A DNA stretch of 64,000 bases from Deferribacteres bacterium (GCA_020633675.1 JACKDE010000002.1:248001-312000), one strand, 5' to 3'. Shown: positions 1 through 9,650, counted from the first letter of the stretch. The notes: generated by a model from the sequence alone, not told the origin. Translations and numbers: made by a program.

Positions 1-2
1 AG

Positions 3-452
3 AATCGTTTGACGGTCGCGCTCGAATACTACGATCAGGCAATCCGGCAAGGCTTGCGCGACGACAGCGAGCGCCAGGCCATCGAAGAGCGCATCGCCGA
101 ATTGCGCCGGCAGTTGACCTTTAACGACATGTTCCGTCAGGGCCTGACGGACTACATCGAAAAGAATTACGCTTCTGCGATGAAGAGCTTCCAGGAAGCA
201 CTGAAAATCGTGCCGGACGACAAACGTGTGCAGCAATATCTCGACGATGCTGAAGCGCGCGCCAATGCCCGCATCATCGATTTCCCGGATGAAAATTTCC
301 GGCGGCGTTTCCTCGAAGCAGTGCGCTTGATTCAGCGTGAAGATTATAGCGCAGCGTTGACCATTCTTTCCGAACTGCAACAGCAGCAACGCTACAACAA
401 GCGTATTTTGGACGCCATCGATTTGGCGCGAGAACGGCAACAGAAGAAGTAA
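3..452 (+). CDS. TPR-type protein, 3' fragment (5' end outside window)
   Basis: The reading frame is open to the left edge of the window, so the N-terminus is missing and the TTG at 9 need not be the start. About 150 residues are visible. They are highly helical and charged, with TPR-like spacing (FRQGLTDYIEKNYASAMKSF, then a helix ending in KIVPDD). A second helical pair, EAVRLIQREDYSAALTILSE, follows. Such repeats usually mediate protein-protein contacts. The gene lies 112 bases before the large regulator at 565, on the same strand, and that regulator also ends in TPRs, so the two may be co-transcribed. I cannot name a specific function. Confidence 0.7.
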   Translation, partial: NRLTVALEYYDQAIRQGLRDDSERQAIEERIAELRRQLTFNDMFRQGLTDYIEKNYASAMKSFQEALKIVPDDKRVQQYLDDAEARANARIIDFPDENFRRRFLEAVRLIQREDYSAALTILSELQQQQRYNKRILDAIDLARERQQKK

Positions 453-564
453 GTTGTGAGCAGTATTTAGTTCCTGGTTATTCGTGTTTGGTGTGGTTCC
501 ATCAACAACGAAATACGAATTTCTAATTACTGATCACGGCTTACTGAATCCACGGAGGGTATCC

Positions 565-3500
565 TTGTTCAGAAAAGTCACAAAAGAACAATTGCAGGTT
601 CCGGCTCACATCGATTATCTGGCTGAGCTGAGAGAGTTTATTTCGGAGGTTGGCAAAAAGCACAAACTCTCCGAAAGCATGATCAAATCGTTCAAACTGG
701 CGATCGATGAGGCCGCGACCAACATCATCCGGCACGCCTATCGCGATGTGGAAGATGAAGATACGATCACCCTGCGCATTATCGTGCGCAAGGAGAGTGT
801 CACGGTTTGTGTGATCGATCGTGGCAAGCGCTTCGATCCCCGCAATGTTAAGGAACCAGACCTCAACCGCTATGTCGAAATCGGCAAGCGAGGCGGGCTA
901 GGTATTTTTATCATCCGCAAGCTCATGGATGATATCGAGTACCGCACTACAGCGGAAGGCAACGAACTGCGCCTGACCAAAAACCGCGAAGTCAAAGCGC
1001 AAAGCCGGATTTCGCGCTGGATGCCAGCTGGTTTCAAAGCCATGTCACTGGGGATGAAAACCCGGTTTTGGGCAAAAACCTGCCTGTTCATGGTCTTTGT
1101 TGTTGCTGTTTTTGTTGGCGTCTCTTTTGTGCAAATCGCTGAGACGGTGCTGAAACAGCAAATTCCAACTTGGAATATCGTCGCCAGCCAGATTGCAAAA
1201 ACGCTGGAAGAAGACAAGACAATCCTGGAAGACCTGACAGGAGGTCGCGCCAACCAATTGCTGAATTCGCTGATTTCCAAGCGTAAAGATGAAATCATCG
1301 AAGCGGCGCTGGTTGATTCGGCAGGGCAGTTGCACGGCGACAGCGAGCTCGGCAAAACTTTTACACAATATGATTTCGCGCCATTCGGTGATGAAAAACA
1401 AGTCGATCCATTTCTTTATCAATATCATATCGCAGCCGACTCATCAGGCTCACGCACCGCAATATACGATTACTTCCCACCGGTTGAAATTGTCCACCCG
1501 AATCACGGCAAAATAAACCTGCATTTGCGTGTTCAGAAAGCGTATTTGGATGAAATGATCGCCGCTGAGCGCTGGCGCGTCTTTGAGAATGCGCTGTTTG
1601 TTTTAGGCATCGGCTGCATTGGCTCGTTTTTACTGATTTATTTATTGCTGAATCCGATGCGCAAATTGGCGGACTTTGTGCGCAGCGGTGGCGAAGCGGC
1701 GATTTCCGATGACATCGAGATCGATCCGAGCTCGGATATCGGTGAGATCGCCAAAGCCTTCTCCGATATTACAGCCAAGTTTCGCGAATCCCAGCGCAAT
1801 CTGGCTGAACAGGAACGCTTGCAGCAGGAGATGCAGGTAGCGAAGGAAATTCAGCAGACGCTTTTGCCGAACGAATTCCCTGATTTGGAAGGCTATGAAA
1901 TCGCCGGGCATTATGAATCTGCCGAATTGGTCGGTGGAGATTATTATGATTTCGTCGAAGTGGATCGTGATACCCTCGGCATCGTGGTGGCTGACGTGTC
2001 GGGCAAAGGCGTGCCGGGTAGTATGGTGATGACGATGATTCGCCAGGCGTTGCGCACGGAATCGCGCGGGGTTAAAAACGCAGCGGAAGTGCTTTCCCGC
2101 CTCAATGATTTGGTGGTCGGCGACATGCGCAAAGGTATGTTCGTGACCATTTTCTACGTGATCATCGACAGCAAGCGGCGACGATTGAATTTTGCCAGTG
2201 CGGGCCACAATCCGATGATTCTGTATCGTGGCTCGACCCAAAAGACGTATTATCTGAATCCGCGCGGCTTTCCGATTGGCATTGAGCTTCCGGATAAGAA
2301 TCTTTTTCGCGAGTCGATCGAAAGCGACACCATTCAGCTTGTTGAGGGCGATTTGGTGCTGCTGTACACCGATGGCATTACTGAAGCGATGGATGAAAAG
2401 CGTGATTTGTACGGCGAAGAGCGCCTGCTGGATGCATTGCGGCATCACGGTGCTATGCGTGCCCAACCTTTTACAGAAAAACTCAGCTCATTGATTCAAT
2501 CTTTTACCGGTGGCTTCCCTCAATCGGATGACATCACTTTTGTGGCTGTTCGAGAAAAGACCACGCTGCAAAAGGAAGAATTGCGACGCGCCAAGCAGGC
2601 ATACACTCTGATTTCGGAAGGCAACAGCATTCGAAGTGCCTGTGAGATCGCTGGCATCAGCACATTTGCATACTACAACAAGTACAAGCGCACTTTTGAA
2701 GAAGAAGGCATAGAAAGCTTCGAACTCGATAAAAACGATTCGCTGGAAGCGCGCCACATCGCTATCGAGGACAAAGCCAAGATTTTCGACATTATTCGCA
2801 ACCATCCGGAATATGGCGCCAAGCGCATCAGTGATGAGCTGAACAGTGAAAAATATGGCATGACCGACATTCCGGAAAATAAGATTTATGACGAATTGGT
2901 GCGCAGCCGATTGAATACGCGCCAATTGCGCGAAGCTTTTGTCGCCCGAGGGGCCAGCCAGAAGCGCCGCAGAGCGTTCAAAACACCGGGCACACCGATG
3001 CTCACCCTGGATGGCCGCGTTATCAAAAAGGGCGACCAGTTGCCGCCGACAAGCGAATTTGCAGCGCCGCGATTTGACGATACCAGTGATCGTCCGCGAA
3101 GCAAGCCGCGCATTATAGGTCAGGCTCCTTCAGAGCGACACAGCGACGAGCCGACGCAGGCCATTGACATTTTCGCCGACAAGCCATTTGAGCAGGAACC
3201 ACGGCTGGAAGAGCACACGGAAGATGAGACCCAAGCCATGCCAGTTCAGGATCGTGATTTAGATGCGGGCGAGCCAAAAGAAACAGTAGAGCCGTTAACC
3301 GGTGATGAAACGGTGGAGCAGGAACGGCCTGATTTTGAAGAAACCGATGACGACTTTGAATTGATCGCAGAAGCACCGAAAGAAGGCGAAGAAACGTCGA
3401 AGAGCCTTTTTGCTGTTGAAGATTTACTGAAAGAAGAAATTACCCGCACCTTTGCTTCTGCTGAAGAAACGGATGACGGATCGGACAGGCAGGATGCAGA

Positions 3501-4167
3501 AGATGAAGCAGACCATGAAACAGATGAAGTCGCGATTGACGAAAAAACGGATGTGTTTATCGCTGGTATCGATGAATTGTTAAACGAAGATGCGCTGGAT
3601 ACCACAACCGTCAGCATAGATGGTGAGATCGATGTGCAATCGGAAGTGGATGCTGTTTTCAAAGCAGCGAGTACCGAAGCGGATCGCGAAAAAATACACG
3701 AAACCGAGACCAGAGGTTCGGCGGACAAGTCAAAGTCAGGCTCGAAAAGCGACAATCAGTCGACGGATATGATTCGCAGCAAGAAATCCTTGCTCTTCCG
3801 CGAACAAAAAATGACGGTCGGCTATCGCTTTTATAAAGCACAAAAGTACGATGAGGCGATTCAGGAATTCGAAAATGTTGTCGCGGAGTTTCCTGCCTAT
3901 AAGAAGGCGTATAAAATTCTTGCCAATGCCTATTTCCGCACCGGCAGGTATGAAGATGCAATTCGCACCTATCAGGCGGTAAAGGCAAAAGATCCGGATG
4001 ATGTTGCAGCCTACGAAAACCTCGGTATTGCCTATATCAAAACCGGCGAGGTCGAGAACGCGCTGAAACAATGGCAGGAGTTGCTGCAACTCGCTCCATA
4101 TCGGCAGGATATACAGGAAAAGCTCGATTTGCTGGTCATAAAAGTCGAGCAATCGAGTGAGCGCTGA
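565..4167 (+). CDS. Multidomain regulator: RsbW-like ATPase + membrane sensor/HAMP + SpoIIE PP2C phosphatase + HTH + TPR
   Basis: I place the start at the TTG at 565 because GGAGGG lies five bases before it. The frame is open back to a GTG at 484, but that part looks non-coding. The protein has 1200 residues. Residues 13-145 are a GHKL ATPase like anti-sigma kinases (N-box DEAATN, G1 IDRGKRF, G2 RGGLGIFIIRKL). TM1 is about 172-192, followed by a roughly 150-residue extracytoplasmic part, TM2 at 342-363, HAMP, a short coiled coil, and a PP2C/SpoIIE phosphatase at 430-665 (VGGDYYDF, DVSGKGVPG, AGHNP, LLYTDGITEAM, SDDITF). All the metal-binding motifs are intact. Residues 672-805 resemble a helix-turn-helix plus a winged helix of integrase/transposase type (HPEYGAKRISDELN). 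A 250-residue acidic linker leads to three TPRs at 1083-1195. By family knowledge the kinase and phosphatase act on STAS anti-anti-sigma factors. What the DNA-binding-like part does is unknown. Confidence 0.88.
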   Translation: MFRKVTKEQLQVPAHIDYLAELREFISEVGKKHKLSESMIKSFKLAIDEAATNIIRHAYRDVEDEDTITLRIIVRKESVTVCVIDRGKRFDPRNVKEPDLNRYVEIGKRGGLGIFIIRKLMDDIEYRTTAEGNELRLTKNREVKAQSRISRWMPAGFKAMSLGMKTRFWAKTCLFMVFVVAVFVGVSFVQIAETVLKQQIPTWNIVASQIAKTLEEDKTILEDLTGGRANQLLNSLISKRKDEIIEAALVDSAGQLHGDSELGKTFTQYDFAPFGDEKQVDPFLYQYHIAADSSGSRTAIYDYFPPVEIVHPNHGKINLHLRVQKAYLDEMIAAERWRVFENALFVLGIGCIGSFLLIYLLLNPMRKLADFVRSGGEAAISDDIEIDPSSDIGEIAKAFSDITAKFRESQRNLAEQERLQQEMQVAKEIQQTLLPNEFPDLEGYEIAGHYESAELVGGDYYDFVEVDRDTLGIVVADVSGKGVPGSMVMTMIRQALRTESRGVKNAAEVLSRLNDLVVGDMRKGMFVTIFYVIIDSKRRRLNFASAGHNPMILYRGSTQKTYYLNPRGFPIGIELPDKNLFRESIESDTIQLVEGDLVLLYTDGITEAMDEKRDLYGEERLLDALRHHGAMRAQPFTEKLSSLIQSFTGGFPQSDDITFVAVREKTTLQKEELRRAKQAYTLISEGNSIRSACEIAGISTFAYYNKYKRTFEEEGIESFELDKNDSLEARHIAIEDKAKIFDIIRNHPEYGAKRISDELNSEKYGMTDIPENKIYDELVRSRLNTRQLREAFVARGASQKRRRAFKTPGTPMLTLDGRVIKKGDQLPPTSEFAAPRFDDTSDRPRSKPRIIGQAPSERHSDEPTQAIDIFADKPFEQEPRLEEHTEDETQAMPVQDRDLDAGEPKETVEPLTGDETVEQERPDFEETDDDFELIAEAPKEGEETSKSLFAVEDLLKEEITRTFASAEETDDGSDRQDAEDEADHETDEVAIDEKTDVFIAGIDELLNEDALDTTTVSIDGEIDVQSEVDAVFKAASTEADREKIHETETRGSADKSKSGSKSDNQSTDMIRSKKSLLFREQKMTVGYRFYKAQKYDEAIQEFENVVAEFPAYKKAYKILANAYFRTGRYEDAIRTYQAVKAKDPDDVAAYENLGIAYIKTGEVENALKQWQELLQLAPYRQDIQEKLDLLVIKVEQSSER

Positions 4168-4184
4168 CTGAGCCAGCGTTCCGG

Positions 4185-5426
4185 CTAAATTGTCTCCAGA
4201 AAATCCGCCAGTTTGACCGCAATGTTTTTCTTTCCTGTCATCTTTTGGGGATCATGCCCCTGCACAACCAAATGTGCGACTTGTTCACCATGCGGCCCGG
4301 ATTCCTCGCCGCGATTGGCGATGACAGCGTTGTAGCCTTTTTGAATGCGGGCCTGCGCAATTCCCATCAATTCCTCATGCGACATGTTTTCCTGATATTT
4401 GAAGGTCACCATAAACAGCTCCGGATAGGTTTGCCGCACTTTTTCGATAACCTTGACCGTTTCGACCAGTTCGATTTTTCGCAAAGCGCCGCCGCTGGGT
4501 GTTTTGCCCGGCAAAACTGTTTTTGGGGCATAGTCCGCCACCGCTGCTGAAAAAATGCCGATTTTATAAGACTGGCTCGTCAGCGTTTGCATCACGGCAT
4601 CGAGGTACTCATCGAAAGTCTTGATGATTTGGAAAGGCAGATAGTCCGGCGGGCGATAAGCGCCATCGCCATGGATCAGCGCGACATCTGCACCGCGCAA
4701 ATACAACTCTTCCGCCATTTTCACACCGAGCTTGCCTCGGAAACGATTGGTAATCCGCCGCACGCTGTCAATGGGCACAGGCGTTGGGCCACCGGTTACC
4801 AAAATCGGCACGCCCTTCAAAGGTGACCGGCTGACGGCTCTGCAGACGGCAACCACCAGCGTGCGTTCGGCCGGTATATTGTGCTTACCGTAGTCTTCGC
4901 GCGGCGGCACAATCATAACGCCCATAGCGTGCAGCTTTTGTAGCGATTCGGTCAAAATCGAATTGTGCATGCTGCCGTGCATGGTCGGCACCACCAGAAT
5001 CCGGGTTTTGTCCTGTTCCATTTTGCCCAGCGCCGATGCCAGGGTGGAGGTGATCAGGCCATCAGCGATGCCGTAGCGCATTTTGTTGATGGTATTGTAG
5101 GTTGCCGGGGCGATCAAATAGGCGTCGAAAGGCGAGCTGTCACTCAAGTGTTCGGCTGCGGCCGTCAGGCGTGTCACCACTGGGTGGGTGGTGCTCCACT
5201 CCAACGTGTCCAGGGTCGTATAGCGCAGTGCTTCCTCCGAAGCAAAAGCGATCACTTCTGCGCCCTGGCGCCGCAGCGCACGGGCCAGAAGCGGCGCTTT
5301 CATAGCGGCAATGCCACCTGTGACCATGAGCGCGATTCGTTTTCCCTTCAGGTGATCACCGTCCTGCGGCACATCGTGATCGCCCATTTTTGATGGCGGC
5401 GGCGGGGTGAAATTCCATGTTGTCAT
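4185..5426 (-). CDS. coaBC: Bifunctional phosphopantothenoylcysteine decarboxylase/phosphopantothenate-cysteine ligase (CoaBC-like)
   Basis: This enzyme makes 4'-phosphopantetheine for coenzyme A: the ligase half joins cysteine to phosphopantothenate and the FMN half decarboxylates the product. The flavoprotein half (about residues 28-190) shows MVTGGIAAMKAP, IAPATYNTINKMRYGIAD and MHGSMHNSILTESL. The ligase half (about 205-410) shows ILVTGGPTPVPIDSVRRITN, the AAVADYAPK motif and a closing KKNIAVKLADFL. Length, 413 residues, is normal. Some motifs depart from the enterobacterial form (MHGSMHN, GGPT), so a specialised CoaBC relative is possible. The start codon overlaps the stop of the upstream cyclic-nucleotide/transglutaminase gene in an ATGA, so translation is probably coupled. 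Confidence 0.85.
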   Translation of the reverse strand: MTTWNFTPPPPSKMGDHDVPQDGDHLKGKRIALMVTGGIAAMKAPLLARALRRQGAEVIAFASEEALRYTTLDTLEWSTTHPVVTRLTAAAEHLSDSSPFDAYLIAPATYNTINKMRYGIADGLITSTLASALGKMEQDKTRILVVPTMHGSMHNSILTESLQKLHAMGVMIVPPREDYGKHNIPAERTLVVAVCRAVSRSPLKGVPILVTGGPTPVPIDSVRRITNRFRGKLGVKMAEELYLRGADVALIHGDGAYRPPDYLPFQIIKTFDEYLDAVMQTLTSQSYKIGIFSAAVADYAPKTVLPGKTPSGGALRKIELVETVKVIEKVRQTYPELFMVTFKYQENMSHEELMGIAQARIQKGYNAVIANRGEESGPHGEQVAHLVVQGHDPQKMTGKKNIAVKLADFLETI

Positions 5427-6646
5427 GACTGTTTCGTTACCTGGATTTTTGTTTTTGAATCGGCGACTTCACCACGGCGGAGTCGCTTTCTCAGTATTTT
5501 TGCCAACTTGTAAGTATCGGAAATCATTCCTGTATATGCAACCCGAAAAGCGTGCTCAGGATTGTTTTTGATCTGTTTGCGTGCCTGCCGAACCCAGCCG
5601 GGGATACCTAAAACCGGGTTTTGCAATCTATCGAGCAGGATATTCATCGATTCAAAATGATCGTCATCAAAAAACGGGATTTTGCGAAAGATGTGGTCGA
5701 TGTCGAGCAATGGGGGGAAATCAAATGGGTCGAGGCCATTTTTTTCGCCAACCGGATTAAAGGGGAGGCGGGCTGTGAACACATCGTCGATGCAGGAGAT
5801 GACTTCCGGATTTTGGTCCGACATCAGCACCAGGGATTCACGTGTAAAGGATGCATCGCACGGGTACCATTTGCCGTCGAGAAATACCACTGAAAAATAG
5901 TGCTTGATGGAGCCGCTGATGCGATTTCGGTAGCCGGTGGGCAACAACGATGCAACAAATTTGGAAGGCACAATCAGCTCGGTAAAGCCGGCTTGGAGGT
6001 GACATGCACGCAACAAGGCTGTCTGCAGGTTTGCTTTTGTTGTGCACATGCCGAAGCCAAGTTGCAAGGTTTCAGAAGCAGTGAGATTCCACGAACCAAA
6101 CCGGTACGGCATGTTGCGGACGAAATGCCAGATTGCGATTGCCGTTTCCCAGGGATCTTGTCGTCGTAAAAAGGCAGCGACACGCTGAATAGCATGGTGA
6201 TGGTGATCGCAGAATATTTCTGGCTGGTTGGCACGCTTCAATGATAATTTTGCCTTGCGTATTTTGATGATTGGCTCCAAAGAGATCATCAATAGCGTTA
6301 GCAAGGTCAGGCCGTTTGCCGAACGCTCGCGAAAAATCAATTTGCGCGGCAATTTCCACAAGGTGCAGCCAACAGCTCCGGCTCGCGCAGTTTGTCGGCG
6401 GCGCCCGCCCAGTAAAAAGCCAATTTCACCAAAGACATCTCCCTGGCCAATCCAGTTGCTCGGAGCATTGTCGTTGCCAAGTGAGAATTGAACATCACCT
6501 TTGAGAATGACGTACAGCGCTCGAGCAGGATCGCTTTGCCGGTAAATTATATCACCAGGCTGCATTTGAATTACTTTGCCCAAGGCAGAAAGGTCTGTGA
6601 GATCTCGAGTTCGCATGGAAGTCGCGAGTCGGGTTTCAGAAAGCAT
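5423..6646 (-). CDS. Cyclic nucleotide-binding domain fused to a transglutaminase-like domain
   Basis: Residues 18-110 form a cNMP-binding beta-barrel, with a phosphate-binding-cassette-like stretch FGEIGFLLGGRRRQTARA. Residues about 145-275 are a transglutaminase-like cysteine protease fold with an apparent catalytic triad: Cys201 in GFGMCTTKANLQ, His249 in IKHYFSVVF and Asp264 in KWYPCDAS. There is no signal peptide, so the protein is cytoplasmic. The start is firm: AAGGAG lies seven bases before the ATG. It is followed with a four-base overlap by coaBC. A nucleotide signal gating a peptidase or amide-transfer activity is my inference; the substrate is unknown. The combination is uncommon in my experience. 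Both domains are well supported. Confidence 0.82.
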   Translation of the reverse strand: MLSETRLATSMRTRDLTDLSALGKVIQMQPGDIIYRQSDPARALYVILKGDVQFSLGNDNAPSNWIGQGDVFGEIGFLLGGRRRQTARAGAVGCTLWKLPRKLIFRERSANGLTLLTLLMISLEPIIKIRKAKLSLKRANQPEIFCDHHHHAIQRVAAFLRRQDPWETAIAIWHFVRNMPYRFGSWNLTASETLQLGFGMCTTKANLQTALLRACHLQAGFTELIVPSKFVASLLPTGYRNRISGSIKHYFSVVFLDGKWYPCDASFTRESLVLMSDQNPEVISCIDDVFTARLPFNPVGEKNGLDPFDFPPLLDIDHIFRKIPFFDDDHFESMNILLDRLQNPVLGIPGWVRQARKQIKNNPEHAFRVAYTGMISDTYKLAKILRKRLRRGEVADSKTKIQVTKQS

Positions 6647-7067
6647 AGGTTCACTCCTTACCTAAATTCCCTGTAAGGATGGACTCAGCATTTGTAGATG
6701 GAAGGTTGCGTCGTGCTAAACCGAATTCCGAGCCATGAGTTTTGTGAAAGAAAAGTGGTGTTGTCGGGCGGTGCTGTCGAAGCGAAAGCTGCAACTTGAG
6801 AATGCGAGAGGCGTGATCAGGTCATGGTTGAAAAGCAAGTTTGCAAAGACTGCTAAAATATAATGCGAAGCGGATTTTTCCAAGCTAAAAGTTGTCGTAC
6901 AAGCATGTTCTGGCGAAAAATCGTGCGAATATGGATGGAACAACGTGCAGCTCAATTTGTATAGGCGGCAAAACCGTGTTTGGAAGGCACAGCACATTCG
7001 CTTCCAAGGCTTGTGCGCTGTGTTCAATTTAATGTCAGCTTTCACAAGAGCAAGCCGCAACTGCATT
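6647..7067. other. Intergenic region, no gene recognised
   Basis: These 421 bases lie between the starts and ends of two leftward genes. A leftward open frame through 6716-7180 is rich in Phe, Cys, His and Arg, matches no family I know and overlaps the end of the GAF-PAS gene, so I do not call it. The leader just above the CNB/transglutaminase start carries its ribosome binding site. I see no convincing hairpin terminator, RNA gene or repeat. Confidence 0.5.
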
Positions 7068-8084
7068 TTACGTTGAGCGTGCTTGTACTGCAGAGTGGCG
7101 AAAGGTAATGAGCGCGCCATCGGCGATGCCCTCCGCACTGTGTAAAAGCGAAATCGTGTAGTCAATCGGAAAAGGATCACCTGTTTTTGGTTGAAGCGAC
7201 ATCACCGAGCTTGTTCGCGGTGTGCGATACTTCCGGATGATTTCCAAAATTGGCACAACTTGAGGCTGCTGCTTCCTGGTATCGATCAACCGAAAAATAT
7301 CGTTGGTTGCTTCACCAATGGCTTCTCCAGTTTGGTAACCTGTCATTTCAACAGCTTTTGAATTGATTTGAGTAATGCGACCATCGTCATTTGCAATAAT
7401 GACTCCGTCCGCTGTGTTTTGCAGGATTGTCCCGATCACTTGCGACTGTCGATTCAGAGCAAGTGCCTGGCGATGCGTTTCCATACTTCTGGCAAAGCTT
7501 GCCGCGATAATGCGCAGCACGGTTTCTTCATATTTTTCCCATCGGCGGACGTTTTTGCAATCGTCAAAGCCAATAAACCCCCACAGTCGATTCTTTATAA
7601 TGACCGGCACAACGATCAGCGAAACAATGTCCTGCTGCATCAAAAAAATGCGTTCCGATTCAGGGAACTCAGAGATGGGGCCGTTGATCGACTGATTTCT
7701 GGATAGCAGGTCGTACCATCGCTCCATCCCAAGGGCTTTATAGCTGGCTTGTTGAAGAATGGGATTGTCAATCTGTGTTTCGTAAATATCTTTCGACCAT
7801 TCGAACCGTTGACTTACGACCTGTTCGCCACTTTCCGTTTCGATGTGGTTTTCAAAGATGTAGACCCGGTCGACCTCTGCTGTTTCGCCAAGTATTCCCA
7901 GAGCATCACCGATGGTTTTATAGTAGTGACTCCCGGATATAAGAACATTCTCTGCTCGTTCAATACCGGAAATGAGCTTTTGCTGCATGAGCAGTTTTTC
8001 GTGGATATTGGGTTCTCTGTTTGAAAAGATTGGCTGAGTGTCGCTATCAAGTCGTTCGCTACTGGTATTTTTGTCTTGCTGCAT
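7068..8084 (-). CDS. GAF-PAS signalling protein without an output domain
   Basis: I prefer the ATG at 8084 (GAGGGG five bases upstream) to the one at 8135, which has no ribosome binding site. The result is 338 residues. A GAF domain fills about residues 30-195; it is the type fused to sensor kinases that assess a prior stimulus (VDRVYIFENH, SLIVVPVIIKNRLWGFIGFD). A short linker helix follows, then a PAS domain at about 205-330 (NTADGVIIANDDGRITQINS, MTGYQTGEAIG). The protein stops there, with no kinase, GGDEF, EAL or HTH domain. It may work in trans, or may be the remnant of a longer sensor. No partner gene is adjacent on the same strand. Confidence 0.78.
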   Translation of the reverse strand: MQQDKNTSSERLDSDTQPIFSNREPNIHEKLLMQQKLISGIERAENVLISGSHYYKTIGDALGILGETAEVDRVYIFENHIETESGEQVVSQRFEWSKDIYETQIDNPILQQASYKALGMERWYDLLSRNQSINGPISEFPESERIFLMQQDIVSLIVVPVIIKNRLWGFIGFDDCKNVRRWEKYEETVLRIIAASFARSMETHRQALALNRQSQVIGTILQNTADGVIIANDDGRITQINSKAVEMTGYQTGEAIGEATNDIFRLIDTRKQQPQVVPILEIIRKYRTPRTSSVMSLQPKTGDPFPIDYTISLLHSAEGIADGALITFRHSAVQARST

Positions 8085-8318
8085 GGTGCCCCTCGGATGC
8101 GTCAGGCGTCGATCAAGCTGTGGATTGTTATGCATTGTTAATTAACGACCGGTTAGCAAAAATGCGTATGGTTTGGGGAGACATTTTAACATTCCAGTGG
8201 AAGCGCGTTTGCAACAGGTGCATTGACGGCATCGGCAAAATACAGAATGGAAGAATTTTTTCGAAATTCTTTTAGGAACACCACCAATAAGCTGAATTTC
8301 GGGACGAAAGCTGGCCCA

Positions 8319-9638
8319 TCAGCTTTCTGCTGATTTTTTCTTCCAGTTTTTTTGCAGGAAGTGATATAGGTCATGGCGCCGCTGCAAAATGCCGTTAAAA
8401 GAAAAGCCGATTTCGCGGTGCACGTAATAGGTCGTGATGCCGGCAAGCGCCAAAAATGTCAGCAGGGATGCCGAGACTGCCCCCCAAATCTGAAAATGCT
8501 GAATGAGCACGATGTTGAGACCAACATTGATAATTCCGGCTATGATGCGGGTGTAAAAGGACAGATTGGGTTTGCCTAAAGCATACAATACGGATTCGCC
8601 AAAGACATGCCATGATACAAAGAGACCGGTCAGCGCAAAATAGCGCAGCAGAGGCGCTCCTTGTTGGTATTTTTGCAAAACAAGCTCAAAGATGACGCCA
8701 GCCAGTGCAATGAGGCCGACCATCATCGCCAGCAGCACAACATTGGAATAGTAAATACCTTTTTCGTAAAATGCCCTGAAATCTGCCATACGTTTTTCGG
8801 CATTCAAACGCGAAAAAGCCGGGAAGGCGACCAGGCCCATCGCCTGTTTATAGAGTTGAAATCCGTGCCCGCATACCTTCACGGCTCCCAAAAGTCCCAC
8901 TGCGGCCGGATTCAGATAGATACCGAGAATGTAAGTATCCGCATGCTGAAAAATCGATGAAGTGGTGAATGCGCCGAAGGCATATTTGCCAAAGTGCAGC
9001 ATACGTTTGAGCAGGCCGAAGTCCAGCGCAAATCCCCACACCACATTGCGCCGTGCCAGCCACAAACCATACAGCGATGAGACAAAAAACGAGACCGACA
9101 TCGGCAACAGCACGTCTTCCGGGCGGGACAAGCCGCGCTGAAAATGAAAGGCGAGAATCAACACAACATTGCAACCGAAATAAAGTGTTTCTGAAAAAAA
9201 ATAGGCTTTCAATTGGTGGGTTGCTCTGAATATCTCGTTTGTGAGCAATTTAAAAAAAGAGGCAAACAACAATAGCGGTACAAAATAGAGCAGCGTGTGC
9301 GGATTGTCGATATGCAGAAAGGCGCTGATCGTGCGGTGGAACGGCACGATCAGCAACAAAGCACCTGCCAGAAAGCCGGCGTAGATGAGAATGGCATTGC
9401 TTTGCAAACGCAGCCGGTCAGCCGCTTCGTAGTAAAACTTGATGAACGGCTGCATCGCCAGGGCCAGGCCGAGCTGGATGATGATCAAAAAGGTCACTTG
9501 CACCAAATAGAAAGTTCCCCAGGCCTGTTCCGGCAGCACAGCGATCAACCACAGAGTGAACAGCAACCCGTATAGCGCTTTCACTGCGTTGGTGGCCAGC
9601 GTCCAAAAACCTTTATCGATGTGTTTGCTTAGCAGCAT
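8319..9638 (-). CDS. Polysaccharide flippase, Wzx/MATE-like
   Basis: A 439-residue integral membrane protein with about 12 predicted membrane helices starting at the N-terminus (FWTLATNAVKALYGLLFTLW). It ends in a basic tail (QKNWKKKSAES), as is usual for polysaccharide exporters of the Wzx/RfbX group. These proteins flip undecaprenyl-linked oligosaccharide repeat units across the inner membrane. The gene directly follows the family 2 glycosyltransferase (12 bases between them), which fits a role in making a surface glycan. No polymerase or chain-length regulator lies in the window. The ribosome binding site is weak. Confidence 0.82.
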   Translation of the reverse strand: MLLSKHIDKGFWTLATNAVKALYGLLFTLWLIAVLPEQAWGTFYLVQVTFLIIIQLGLALAMQPFIKFYYEAADRLRLQSNAILIYAGFLAGALLLIVPFHRTISAFLHIDNPHTLLYFVPLLLFASFFKLLTNEIFRATHQLKAYFFSETLYFGCNVVLILAFHFQRGLSRPEDVLLPMSVSFFVSSLYGLWLARRNVVWGFALDFGLLKRMLHFGKYAFGAFTTSSIFQHADTYILGIYLNPAAVGLLGAVKVCGHGFQLYKQAMGLVAFPAFSRLNAEKRMADFRAFYEKGIYYSNVVLLAMMVGLIALAGVIFELVLQKYQQGAPLLRYFALTGLFVSWHVFGESVLYALGKPNLSFYTRIIAGIINVGLNIVLIQHFQIWGAVSASLLTFLALAGITTYYVHREIGFSFNGILQRRHDLYHFLQKNWKKKSAES

Positions 9639-9650
9639 AATTCGTTATCT

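Noticed and set aside
1642..2466. 274-codon leftward open frame inside the giant regulator
   Set aside because: Antisense to the PP2C domain; His/Gln-rich composition typical of a shadow frame, and no ribosome binding site.
6716..7180. 154-codon leftward frame in the gap before the CNB gene
   Set aside because: Overlaps the GAF-PAS gene in another frame, has odd composition (many Phe, Cys, His) and matches no family.
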